Source: JAHBXL01 sp964409775
Lineage (GTDB): Bacteria > Planctomycetota > Phycisphaerae > Phycisphaerales > UBA1924
DNA length: 64,000 nucleotides
Direction of reading: 5' to 3'
Assembly (NCBI GenBank): GCA_964409775.1
Contig: CAYPEI010000011.1
Span: forward strand, 43,506 to 107,505
Position 1 is the stretch's first letter. Every line of letters starts with the position of its first letter. The translations under genes were made by a program, and so were the position numbers. This document shows, piece after piece, positions 29,283-37,796 of the stretch. A model generated the notes under the pieces. That model ran no database searches. It saw only the letters and a list, made by a program, of their open reading frames with translations, and had not been told where the DNA came from.

Positions 29283-30383
29283 TCACCTGACCGCCAGCGG
29301 CAGACACCGCTCAAGCGTTTCCAGCGCCGCGTGCACGTACTTGGGGTGCCCCTCCCGCGCCAGGAACGCCGGCGCGGTCGCGGCCATCAGCACCCGCCGA
29401 ACGTTGGCCAGCAGCGTGTAGTCTTCGCCGGTCGGCAGTCCTGCATCGCGCCGCGCACGCGCAAGGAAGTTCACCGGCTTGACCCCGTCGAGCGCCTCGC
29501 TCCGTCCCCAGTGCAGACGCTCGAGGTACACCGCGTCCTCCACCCAGTGCCCGGGATGAACCAGTGCCAGGTCGATCAGGACGCATCCGCCCGTTCCGTT
29601 GCCCGCGAAGCCTGAACGCAGCATCGCGTTCCCCGGGTGCAGGTCGCCGTGGCACCAGGTGTTGATCGGACGCGCGTTCCAGCGGGCCAGAAGCGTGGGC
29701 AGCGATCGCTGCGTCTGGTGCACCATGTGGTTCCAGCGCTGCTGCTCGGCGATGTTGTGAGTCTTCACCGCCTCGCGTGCCCTGGCAAGCAGTCCTTCCC
29801 AGTTCTCCGACTTGACGCCCGCGGCGACGCTCACCTCGCGCAGGCGGGACGACCGGGCATACCAGTCCGCCGCCGCTCGAAGCATCGCCTCGATCGAACT
29901 CCGCGACATGCTCCCTGACACCGGCGTGCCGTGCATCCGCTCCACCACCAGCCACGCCAGGTCATACCCGCCGATCACCGTGCCCGCGGCGAACACGCGC
30001 GGCGTCGGGCCCATCGCGCATGCATACCCCGGGCTGACCTCGCACATCGCGCCGCCGTCCAGCGGTCCGTCATCGAGTTTCTCCGCGGCGTGCGGCAGGC
30101 CCCCCAGCGCCACGGTCCAGCGGAACTCCGCCGGGCCCACGGGCAACTTCACCACGACCTCGGCCGGCTCCGCCCCTTCGACCTGGAACGTCGCAAACCC
30201 GGTGGCCGCGCCGCCGGCCTGCCACGAGGATCGGAACCACCGGACTTCGGACAGTCGGCCCTGGCAGACGTCCCGCAGTACGGGCTCCAACGCCGCGGCG
30301 AGCGACGATGCACCGCCCGCGTCGCCGGCGCCGATGCTTCCGGAGGCAGAGCCAGTGCCGTAGTGCGGCGGTGTTTCGCTCAT
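29283..30383 (-). CDS. APH-family phosphotransferase (kinase-like fold)
   Basis: 366 residues. The catalytic loop is H245-GDLHPGN and the metal-binding motif is IDLALVHPGHWVEDAVYLERL, as in the aminoglycoside phosphotransferase/choline kinase superfamily; the usual D of the second motif is present. The N-terminal lobe (~70-120) holds WQAGGAATGFATFQVEG and VVVKLPVG, with the ATP-binding lysine. Substrate is unknown: the family phosphorylates small hydroxyl compounds, and nothing points to antibiotic resistance here. It lies 182 bases downstream of rsmA. Confidence 0.85.
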   Translation of the reverse strand: MSETPPHYGTGSASGSIGAGDAGGASSLAAALEPVLRDVCQGRLSEVRWFRSSWQAGGAATGFATFQVEGAEPAEVVVKLPVGPAEFRWTVALGGLPHAAEKLDDGPLDGGAMCEVSPGYACAMGPTPRVFAAGTVIGGYDLAWLVVERMHGTPVSGSMSRSSIEAMLRAAADWYARSSRLREVSVAAGVKSENWEGLLARAREAVKTHNIAEQQRWNHMVHQTQRSLPTLLARWNARPINTWCHGDLHPGNAMLRSGFAGNGTGGCVLIDLALVHPGHWVEDAVYLERLHWGRSEALDGVKPVNFLARARRDAGLPTGEDYTLLANVRRVLMAATAPAFLAREGHPKYVHAALETLERCLPLAVR

Positions 30384-30565
30384 CCGGAGAGCACCCTCCG
30401 TTGCGCAGCCGGGAACACACCAGAGACTACCTGAAAGTTCGCTCGGTGTCGATCCCCGGTTCGCCGATGCCGGGCTGCCTCGGGCGGCTCACGGTCAGCG
30501 GAAAGCGAGAAAAGCACTGGAGCATCGGCGTGCCGGCGAGTCCGGCGATCAAAAACAACGGTTCA

Positions 30566-31498
30566 TCAGATCCGCCCGAGAACGCGGCCGAGGGCGATGA
30601 TCCGCGGCACCGATAACTGCTCGGCTCGCATCGTCGGGGAAACCCCCTCGCACCCTTCGGCCCGTTCGATCGCGCCCCAGTCGATGCCCTTGCCCAGCAC
30701 CGAGCCGATCTGCTTGCGCCGCTGCGCGAACAGATCGCGGAGGAACGCGCTCAACGCCTCGGCGTTGCTCACCAGCGGCCGGTCGCGCCGGGTGATCAGC
30801 ACCATCGCGCTGGTGACATCCGGCCTCGGCCAGAAGCACTCTCGCGGCAGAACCGCCAGAAGACGGACCTCCGCGAGCGCCTGCGCGATCACCGCCAGAG
30901 CGCCGTACTCACCCGAGCCCGGCCCGGCGAGCATCCGGTCCGCGACTTCACGCTGGATCGTCACCGCCATCACCTCGCACCGGGGGTGATCGATGAGCAG
31001 GTTGGAGATCAACGGGGTGCCCGCCCCGTATGGGAGATTCGACACGAGCGAGAAAGGCCGGCCGCGGAGAGCAGCCAGAATCTCCGGCGCGAGGGCTCGT
31101 TTCCCGTCGAGGCAGTCGCGATGGACAAGCGTGAAGCGATGCTGCTCGCCGGGGCCGAGGATCGCCGGGATCCGGTCCCGAAGCAGTTCCGCGAGCGAGT
31201 CGTCCATCTCGCAGGCGACCACTTCGCAGCCGCGGGCGATGAGTTCCTCGGTCATCGTGCCCGTTCCCGGACCGACTTCCAGGACCAGCGACCCGGCGCG
31301 GATGCCGGACGCATCCACCAACTTCCGGATCAAGTTCTGATCGATGAGGAAGTTCTGCCCGAGCGATTTCTTGGGGCGAAGCCCGCGGGACTCAAGGAGC
31401 GCGCGGATCTCGGTCAGCGTCTGCACGCCGGGATCGTACTCGGGATCAGCGGCATGCAGGTTCTTGCGCGGCGAGATGCCTGAAAGAAAGCAGATCAT
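30566..31498 (-). CDS. rsmA: 16S rRNA (adenine1518/1519-N6) dimethyltransferase
   Basis: 310 residues. RsmA/KsgA dimethylates two adjacent adenines near the 3' end of 16S rRNA during small-subunit assembly. Motifs are KKSLGQNFLIDQNLIRKLV at the start of the fold, the SAM loop VLEVGPGTGTMTEEL, the acidic ACEMDD and the catalytic NLPYGAGTPLI (NLPY). ATG 31498 gives an N-terminal extension of ~30 residues relative to most homologues; a later start is possible but no better site is seen. It is 54 bases after the HAD hydrolase gene. Confidence 0.95.
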   Translation of the reverse strand: MICFLSGISPRKNLHAADPEYDPGVQTLTEIRALLESRGLRPKKSLGQNFLIDQNLIRKLVDASGIRAGSLVLEVGPGTGTMTEELIARGCEVVACEMDDSLAELLRDRIPAILGPGEQHRFTLVHRDCLDGKRALAPEILAALRGRPFSLVSNLPYGAGTPLISNLLIDHPRCEVMAVTIQREVADRMLAGPGSGEYGALAVIAQALAEVRLLAVLPRECFWPRPDVTSAMVLITRRDRPLVSNAEALSAFLRDLFAQRRKQIGSVLGKGIDWGAIERAEGCEGVSPTMRAEQLSVPRIIALGRVLGRI

Positions 31499-31552
31499 CG
31501 CGGGTTGAGGGACTGCTCGCTGGAGAATCTGCCGCGGGGTGATCGGGCTCGA

Positions 31553-32485
31553 CTACCACTTCCCGTCGAGCACCTGTCGGATCGCGTGGGCCACGCCGTC
31601 GGCGTCGTTCGCCAGCGTCTGCGCCCTCGCGGCCGCCCTGGCCTCGGGGATGGCGTTGCCCATGGCGACGCCCAGCCCGGCCCGCGCGAGCATGTCGACA
31701 TCGTTGACATCGTTGCCGATGGCGCAGATACGCTCCGGGCGGAGGCCGCGATCGGCGGCGAGCCACTCGATCGCGCTCCACTTGCTTGCCTTCTTGTCGA
31801 AGAGTTCGAAGATCACGACGTGCTGGTCGGGGTCGCCGCCGATGCCGTCGGGCACCACCGCACCGAAGTGGTGATGATTCACGCGGGAATCAAACGCCGC
31901 GAGGATCTCGCTGGCGACCGGTTCGGTCGCGGCCCGGGTTCCGCACACGCCGACGCGGACCGTGTGCTCGATGTGCTCATCCTCATCCAGCGATGCGACC
32001 AGCCGGACCGGCACCTTAAGCGTGTCGAACCACCAGCGGGTCACGGGGTCCACGCCCTTCCAGCCGTTCGGCGAGACGACAACGTAGTCATGGCCGGCGG
32101 CGCGGACCGGGCCATTGCCGACTTCGGCCGGCGCGGTGGCGGTCGGGTCCTTGAGCACGAGGGCCGCGTGCCCGTGCGAGGTCATGCGGCCAACCAGCCC
32201 GCGGACCAGCGAGGCGTCCATGGCGAAGCGGTGGATTGTCTGCTGCCGCACGGGGCACGCCAGGATGGAGCCTCCGGCGACGACGACAGGATCCTGCTGC
32301 TCGATGCGATCGGTGACGTGCCGGCACTCGAGCAGGCCGCGGCCGGTGCACACCGTCACGGTGAGCCCGGCGGCCCGAGCGTCGCGGATCGCCTCGATGT
32401 TGGCCCGCGAGACTTCGCCCTTCGGGCACAGGAGCGTTCCGTCCAGGTCGATCGCGATCAGGTCGTAGTTGGGAACTGCGGCCAT
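31553..32485 (-). CDS. Cof-type HAD-IIB family hydrolase
   Basis: 310 residues. HAD motif I is AIDLDGTLLC, motif II is VCTGRGL and the C-terminal acidic motif is IGNDVNDVDMLARAGLGVAMGNA, characteristic of the Cof/YbiV branch with a large cap domain (residues ~85-200). These are magnesium-dependent cytosolic phosphatases of sugar phosphates, nucleotides or cofactors; the cap sequence does not reveal the substrate here. It lies between rsmA and the diguanylate cyclase gene on the same strand. Confidence 0.9.
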   Translation of the reverse strand: MAAVPNYDLIAIDLDGTLLCPKGEVSRANIEAIRDARAAGLTVTVCTGRGLLECRHVTDRIEQQDPVVVAGGSILACPVRQQTIHRFAMDASLVRGLVGRMTSHGHAALVLKDPTATAPAEVGNGPVRAAGHDYVVVSPNGWKGVDPVTRWWFDTLKVPVRLVASLDEDEHIEHTVRVGVCGTRAATEPVASEILAAFDSRVNHHHFGAVVPDGIGGDPDQHVVIFELFDKKASKWSAIEWLAADRGLRPERICAIGNDVNDVDMLARAGLGVAMGNAIPEARAAARAQTLANDADGVAHAIRQVLDGKW

Positions 32486-32542
32486 GGAGCGAACTCTAGC
32501 GTCGTGATCGCGCCGCTTTGCGTCGCCTCTTCCGATCGCGGG

Positions 32543-33868
32543 TCACGGTTTCTCGCCGGAGTCGAGGCTGCACACCCGCTCGGCACCGGGCCCGAGCGTG
32601 ATGGCGTTTTTGCCCATCCGTTTGCTCTGCAGGGCGAGTTGGTCGGCGCGTTCGAGCAGCGTCTGGACGTCCGAGCCGTCCCACGGGAATGCCGCCATTC
32701 CGCCGGAGATCGTCAGCGTTCCGGGCGCTTCGTCACCCAGTTTGGGAAATCGGTGCCGGCAGATCTGCTGCTGGAATCGCCGGGCGATGGGGCCGATCTC
32801 CGAGGGCGCCTGCCCGCGTCCGGGATCGCGCGGCCCGGCCGGGTCGTAGAAGATGACCGCAAACTCATCACCGCCGATCCGGCACACCCGGTCGGATGGA
32901 CGGATCACGCTGCGCAGCAGTTTGACGGTCTCGATGAGGATCTCATCCCCGGCCGAGTGTCCGTACCGGTCGTTGTAGATCTTGAAGTTGTCCAGATCGA
33001 AGTAGAGCACGGCCACCGAGTGCCGCGCATCTCTCGCCTTGGTGATCGCGGCGCCGAGGAACCGCTCGAAGTACCGCCGGTTCCAGGCGCCGGTGAGATC
33101 ATCAACAAACGCGGCGAGTTTGAGTTGCTCGTGCTGCGCGGCCAGTGCGGCCCAGGGCGCCAGCGCGGCCGCCTCGGCTTCCACCACCGCCCGATCGGCG
33201 CGGGGCGCAACCAGGTGGCCCAGCACCCGGTCACCGAAACGGACCGCGACGCCGCCGGTCGGCGGCCGCGCGTCGGGCGCTGCCCGGGAAGCCGGGACAA
33301 ACGCCGCGTTGGAGACGCCCAGCCGCTGACGCACGCCGCGCATCGCTTCCTCGATCGCGTTTGCACCTCGCAGCATCGCGCTGACAATCGCGCCCGCGGG
33401 ATCACGATGCGCCGGCTCCGGTTCGATCTCTGGCGGTGGTGAAGCCGGCATGACGGGCTCATCACCGGGTTCTGCCATCGATGCTGTGCCGGCAAGTTGT
33501 GAGAGGAACTGCTCGTCGTCATCGGCCGACGCCACGGTTCCGTGGAACCCCGCAGCGGCGGGGCCGTCCAGCGCGATGATCCGGGCCGCGGGGTTCGCCC
33601 GCCTGATCGCCGAGGCGAAGGTCGCGGCCCGGTCGGCCGGAACCGTTCCCGGCGCGACCAGAATGGTGGTGCGATCGGGCGGGCCGTGGTTGGGCGGCAC
33701 GACGCTCTCGCCGATGGCCGCCAGAGGCTGACGCGCCCGGATCAACTCGATCGCGGGCATCCTGCGGAGCCGCCGCTCGGCATCGCTCCGGCCGACCAGC
33801 ACGACGCGCACGACCGGTTCTGACCGGCCGCTTGCGTCGGCAGAGATTGGTCCGTCGGCTTTGTTCAC
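32543..33868 (-). CDS. Diguanylate cyclase with receiver-like N-terminal domain
   Basis: 441 residues. The C-terminal GGDEF domain makes cyclic di-GMP; the active motif G332-GDEF336 is intact and the inhibitory I-site RPSD (323-326) is exactly five residues upstream, so product feedback is expected. The segment DDLTGAWNRRYFERFL begins the domain. The N-terminal ~125 residues (VVRVVLVGRSDAERRLRR, TTILVAPGTVPADRAATFASAIRRANPAARIIAL) look like a degenerate receiver domain with no obvious phospho-acceptor. The middle part is GAF-like at best. It overlaps the upstream gene by four bases (ATGA). Confidence 0.88.
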   Translation of the reverse strand: MNKADGPISADASGRSEPVVRVVLVGRSDAERRLRRMPAIELIRARQPLAAIGESVVPPNHGPPDRTTILVAPGTVPADRAATFASAIRRANPAARIIALDGPAAAGFHGTVASADDDEQFLSQLAGTASMAEPGDEPVMPASPPPEIEPEPAHRDPAGAIVSAMLRGANAIEEAMRGVRQRLGVSNAAFVPASRAAPDARPPTGGVAVRFGDRVLGHLVAPRADRAVVEAEAAALAPWAALAAQHEQLKLAAFVDDLTGAWNRRYFERFLGAAITKARDARHSVAVLYFDLDNFKIYNDRYGHSAGDEILIETVKLLRSVIRPSDRVCRIGGDEFAVIFYDPAGPRDPGRGQAPSEIGPIARRFQQQICRHRFPKLGDEAPGTLTISGGMAAFPWDGSDVQTLLERADQLALQSKRMGKNAITLGPGAERVCSLDSGEKP

Positions 33869-34671
33869 GGGCCGCTCTTCTCCCGGCCGGGTCCACGAGT
33901 CGTGTCCGGCAGTTCGTCTGAAAGCAGCATGCGAAGTTCTTCCTCGGTCAGCATAGGTGCGCGCAGACTCACCTGTTCGGGAGTGTTGCTATCCCCGGCA
34001 TCTGGGGGGGCAGCAGGCAGCCCGCCCTCGGCGGGCTTGCCGGACGGCGGAGTCGGCACGGGCCCCTTTGCCCGCCCTGAGTCGAGCGGATCGCCAACCA
34101 ATCTCAATCGCCGAACTCCGATGCCCCCGCCCGGTCGTACGGTGATCCGGGGCGGTTCGTTCGACGGTCGCGACGGCTTTGCGGTGGGTCGGAAGGCCGC
34201 CGCCTCGCCGGGTTTGAAACGCGGAGTTTCCGGTCCTGGCGCTGGGGCGAGCCGGGGCCCGCGAGCGGCGGCAGGCGGCGGAGCGGCTTGGGGCTGGGGG
34301 GAACCGGGGGGGGGCGACCAGTCGGCTCGCTCACCGGGCTTCACGCGGCGCAGCATCAGTTCATCGTGTTGGGAGTACCACCATACTGCCGCGGAGGGCG
34401 CGTGAATCCGGACGGCGTCGATCAGGTCCGCGGCGTCGGGGATGCCGGCCGGTTCGACGAGCACAAGCCCGATGCCCCCGGCCTTGCGGGAGACGCAGAG
34501 TTCGGCAAAGGCCAGATAGGCGTCGGAGAACAGGCACAAACTGGGGAACTTGCGCCCGATGGTGGTGATAAGTTCCGGGGGCACGGCGGTTCCCGGGGCA
34601 TGGAGCACCACGCACATCGCGCGGCCATGGCCGGCGTTTCGCTGGACTCCGTTGCTCTGGTTCCCGCTCAT
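33865..34671 (-). CDS. Unknown protein coupled to the diguanylate cyclase
   Basis: 268 residues. The N-terminal ~110 residues (AMCVVLHAPGTAVPPELITTIGRKFPSLCLFSDAYLAFAELCV, GIGLVLVEPAGIPDAADLIDAVRIHAPSAAVWWYSQ) have the alternating strand/helix pattern of a receiver-like alpha/beta fold, similar in style to the N-terminus of the cyclase. The rest is Pro/Gly/Ala-rich and probably disordered, ending in an acidic helix (LTEEELRMLLSDELPD). Its stop overlaps the cyclase start (ATGA), so the two are made together and may interact. No named family. Confidence 0.65.
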   Translation of the reverse strand: MSGNQSNGVQRNAGHGRAMCVVLHAPGTAVPPELITTIGRKFPSLCLFSDAYLAFAELCVSRKAGGIGLVLVEPAGIPDAADLIDAVRIHAPSAAVWWYSQHDELMLRRVKPGERADWSPPPGSPQPQAAPPPAAARGPRLAPAPGPETPRFKPGEAAAFRPTAKPSRPSNEPPRITVRPGGGIGVRRLRLVGDPLDSGRAKGPVPTPPSGKPAEGGLPAAPPDAGDSNTPEQVSLRAPMLTEEELRMLLSDELPDTTRGPGREKSGP

Positions 34672-34737
34672 TGTTCAAGTCTAAACCACGAACCGGCGCG
34701 GGGTGCCGGAATGGGCGGGAGGAGAGCGAAGTTGGGT

Positions 34738-35913
34738 TCACTTCCGGCGGTTGGCCGCTTCCCATAACACCCGCGCCACGCGTTCGGCACCATCGGCGGG
34801 ACCGAGCGATTCGAGCGACCGCCGCATGCGTTCCAGCCGGGCAGGGTCGGCAATGAGGCTTGCAAGCGTCTGGCCGTGGGCCTTCAGATTGGCCTCCGGC
34901 TCGATGTGGTCGGTGCAGAGCACCGCGCCGCCGCACTCGACGAGCACACGGGCGTTGTGTTTCTGATGATCGTCGCGGTGGAACGGGTAGGGGAGGAACA
35001 CGGTCGGGGTTCCGGATGCCCACACCTCGGCGACGTTTCCCGCGCCCGACCGCGCGATGGCCAGCCCGCCTGCGCCCGCCGCGCCCCACCAGTCGCCCAT
35101 CCGGTCGCTGAACGCCTCGACCACGGCGTCGATTCCCGCCGCGGCATACTCGCTCCGCGCCGCCTCCGCCGCGTCCTTTCCGGTCTGGTGCAGCACCTGC
35201 CAGCGGCCCGCGCGGAGCGCGGACCTGCCGGCGTCCGACTTCGCGAATGCGCAGACGAACGCGTTCAACGACCGCGCGCCCTGGCTCCCGCCGGTGACCA
35301 TGAGCACCGGCCGGGCGGGATCGAGACCCAGACTGGAACGGCATGCAACGGCGTCGCGACGCATGCGGACTTCCCGCCGAACGATCGGCGGCACGGTCGT
35401 CCAGTTCCTGGCGTATGGGGCATCGACGCGCGCTGCGCTGTAGACGCCCAGACCCAGCGGCGCCCGCGCTGCCCGGGACGCGATCAGGCGGTTGGCCTTG
35501 CCGGGGACGGCATCGAGGTTGACCAGCAGGATCGGAACGCGCTCGACCCGCGCGGCCTGCACGACCGGCGCGGCGACGAAGCCGCCCATCGCCACCACGA
35601 TCACGCCCGCGCCGGCGGCACGCTCGGCGCGGATCACGCCTCGCGCCTCGCGGATCGCCCGTCCCCAGGTCTTGAGGAATCGCACAAGGCCGCGGGGGCG
35701 CAGGCTCATCGGACTCGCCGGGCTCGCGACATGCTCGGCGCCGGCAGCCTTGAGGATCTCCGCGTCCAGCGGCCTGTTGGAGCAGATGTAGAGACACCGG
35801 ACATCGCGTCCCGCGGCATGGGCGATGGCTCGGAGTTCCGACCCGATGGCCAGGCCGGGGTAGAGGTGTCCCCCCGTGCCGCCGCCCGCGAAGATGAACG
35901 TGTGGCTGGACAA
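34738..35913 (-). CDS. murG: UDP-GlcNAc:lipid I N-acetylglucosamine transferase
   Basis: 391 residues. MurG adds GlcNAc to lipid I to make the peptidoglycan precursor lipid II at the inner face of the membrane. The family start FIFAGGGTGGHLYPGLAIG is present, the MVTGGSQGARSLNAFV loop that binds UDP-GlcNAc follows, and IARSGAGNVAEVWASGTPTVFLPYPFHRDDHQKHNARVL is the C-terminal donor site. It is 16 bases after ftsW, as in division/cell-wall clusters. It shows that this organism makes lipid II. Confidence 0.95.
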   Translation of the reverse strand: MSSHTFIFAGGGTGGHLYPGLAIGSELRAIAHAAGRDVRCLYICSNRPLDAEILKAAGAEHVASPASPMSLRPRGLVRFLKTWGRAIREARGVIRAERAAGAGVIVVAMGGFVAAPVVQAARVERVPILLVNLDAVPGKANRLIASRAARAPLGLGVYSAARVDAPYARNWTTVPPIVRREVRMRRDAVACRSSLGLDPARPVLMVTGGSQGARSLNAFVCAFAKSDAGRSALRAGRWQVLHQTGKDAAEAARSEYAAAGIDAVVEAFSDRMGDWWGAAGAGGLAIARSGAGNVAEVWASGTPTVFLPYPFHRDDHQKHNARVLVECGGAVLCTDHIEPEANLKAHGQTLASLIADPARLERMRRSLESLGPADGAERVARVLWEAANRRK

Positions 35914-35929
35914 CCCTCGCTCCCCGCTC

Positions 35930-37747
35930 TCAAACGCCGCGTTGGAGGAGGTCGGCCCCGTTGTTCAAGGAAGCGCCCGCCTCGCCGCCAGCCGGCTGGG
36001 GCGGCGCATCGGCGAGGGAGATGACCAGTTGCTCCGCCGGTCCATGCACGGTGGTGATCAGGTCGACGACCGGCTGCGGCTCGACGCGGGCGAGGGGCCC
36101 GCTGGGCTCGATCATCGGGGCATCGCCCACCGGCAGCACAAGCCCGGACTCGGCCAGCGCGACGGCTTCATCCGACTGATCGGATTTCGGCTCGTCGGTC
36201 GGGGGGGCGTCCGCGGATGCGGTATCGGGTTCGGCCGCGAAGAGGAAGCCCTGGCGGCTCTCGCCCGTGGGCTGCGCGGATGCGGTCGCCTGGGATTCTG
36301 TGGCATTCACCGCGGGCGCGATCTCGAGCGGGGTTTCTTCGGTGTGCAAGTCGGGGGTATCGGCGAGCGTGCCGGCCGTGAAGAGGTCCGGCGGCGCCCA
36401 GCGGGCGTGCTCGTCGGGTGTGGAGGGCCCGGCCGCGACCGGATGTTCCGGCTGCAATGCGCCTTGCGTGCCGTCGGAAGGCTCCTCGGGTTCGGTGCTG
36501 TCGAGGCCGGAGTTGTGTTTGCTGGTGATCGCGGGCGACCAGCCGTCCTGCGTGCGGTCCATCGCGACGATGAGGCCGAGCGATGCGGCGGTGAGGATCC
36601 ACCCCGTGCCGCCGCTGGAGAGCAGCGGGAGGGCGATTCCCTTGGTCGGGCCGAGGCCGGTGACGACGGCGAGATTGATGAGCGCCTGGATGCCGACGGT
36701 CGCGACGACGCCCAGCCCGAGGAGTTTGAGCATCGCCGCCCGCTCGCGCCGGATGATGGACCAGCAGGCCCAGAGCATGCCGCCGTAGAGCGCGACGACC
36801 ACGAGCGCGCCCGCCACGCCCAACTCCTCGCAGATGATGGCGAACAGGAAGTCGGTCCGGTCTTCGGGGAGGTAGCCGAACTTCTGCAGGCCGTGCCCCA
36901 GCCCGCGCCCCGCGACCTGCCCGTTGGCGACGGCGACCATCGACTGGATCATGTGGTAGCCGATCCCGTCGGCATCGGCGTAGGGATCGAGGAACGCGAG
37001 CAGCCGGTCGCGCCGGTACTGGCTCGACGAGATCGCCACCGCAACAAGCGTCAGCGGCGCCGGGGCGAGCACGACGAGTTGCCACACCCTTGCGCCCGCG
37101 GCGATGAGCATGACGCACGCCACCAGGCCCAGCAGCACGCCGGTCCCGAGGTCTTCGAGCACGATGAACCCGGCCAGCACGCCGCCGGCCGCCAGACCGG
37201 GCAGCAGCCCGCGCCAGAACTTGTGCATGCGGTGCATGTTCGCCGCGCCGTACCACGCGAGGATCGACACCATGGCCCATTTGGCCAGTTCGCTGGGCTG
37301 GATCGATTCGAGGCCGGGGGCGGGCAGGCTGATCCAGCGGGATGAGCCGTTGACCGTGCGGCCGATCCCGGGGAGGTAAACCGTCGCCAGCGTCGCCAGC
37401 AACGCCGCCACCAGCACCCACATCGGCCAGAGCCCCAGCAGCGTGCGGAACAGGCCCTTGGCGAACTCCCCCGAAACCAGCAGCCCGTCCGGGCCGGTTT
37501 CCGGCGGCGTGCTCCCGGCCTCCGCGAGCCAGGATGCGGGAACGATCCGCCGGACCGGCAGCATTGCGCACGCCCCCATGGCCACCATCGCCAGGGCCAT
37601 GTAGATCGTCGACCGCGAGAGCAGGATCGATTCGACCGTGACCGCCTGGCCGGGGTCGACACTCATCCCCGCGGAGTTGACCATGACCACGCCCAGCGTG
37701 AGCAGGGCAAGGACACACAGCACGACGACTTGTCCGGAGCGCAGCAT
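35930..37747 (-). CDS. ftsW: FtsW/RodA (SEDS) family glycosyltransferase with long C-terminal tail
   Basis: 605 residues. Residues 1-~420 are the SEDS core of about ten membrane helices with LVLEDLGTGVLLGLVA, YHMIQSMVAVANGQVAGRGLGHGLQKFGYLPEDRTDFLFAIICEELG and GLGPTKGIALPLLSSGG, the region containing the conserved Asp and Gly residues of peptidoglycan polymerases. An unusual ~185-residue acidic, Pro/Ala/Glu-rich tail follows and is probably cytosolic and disordered. It could anchor partners. FtsW is favoured over RodA by its place upstream of murG. No ftsZ is seen in the window; planctomycetes generally lack it. Confidence 0.88.
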   Translation of the reverse strand: MLRSGQVVVLCVLALLTLGVVMVNSAGMSVDPGQAVTVESILLSRSTIYMALAMVAMGACAMLPVRRIVPASWLAEAGSTPPETGPDGLLVSGEFAKGLFRTLLGLWPMWVLVAALLATLATVYLPGIGRTVNGSSRWISLPAPGLESIQPSELAKWAMVSILAWYGAANMHRMHKFWRGLLPGLAAGGVLAGFIVLEDLGTGVLLGLVACVMLIAAGARVWQLVVLAPAPLTLVAVAISSSQYRRDRLLAFLDPYADADGIGYHMIQSMVAVANGQVAGRGLGHGLQKFGYLPEDRTDFLFAIICEELGVAGALVVVALYGGMLWACWSIIRRERAAMLKLLGLGVVATVGIQALINLAVVTGLGPTKGIALPLLSSGGTGWILTAASLGLIVAMDRTQDGWSPAITSKHNSGLDSTEPEEPSDGTQGALQPEHPVAAGPSTPDEHARWAPPDLFTAGTLADTPDLHTEETPLEIAPAVNATESQATASAQPTGESRQGFLFAAEPDTASADAPPTDEPKSDQSDEAVALAESGLVLPVGDAPMIEPSGPLARVEPQPVVDLITTVHGPAEQLVISLADAPPQPAGGEAGASLNNGADLLQRGV

Positions 37748-37796
37748 CGCCGGGTCTATCGGCTACCCCGGTCGCCGCTCTCCATGCGGCGATAGC

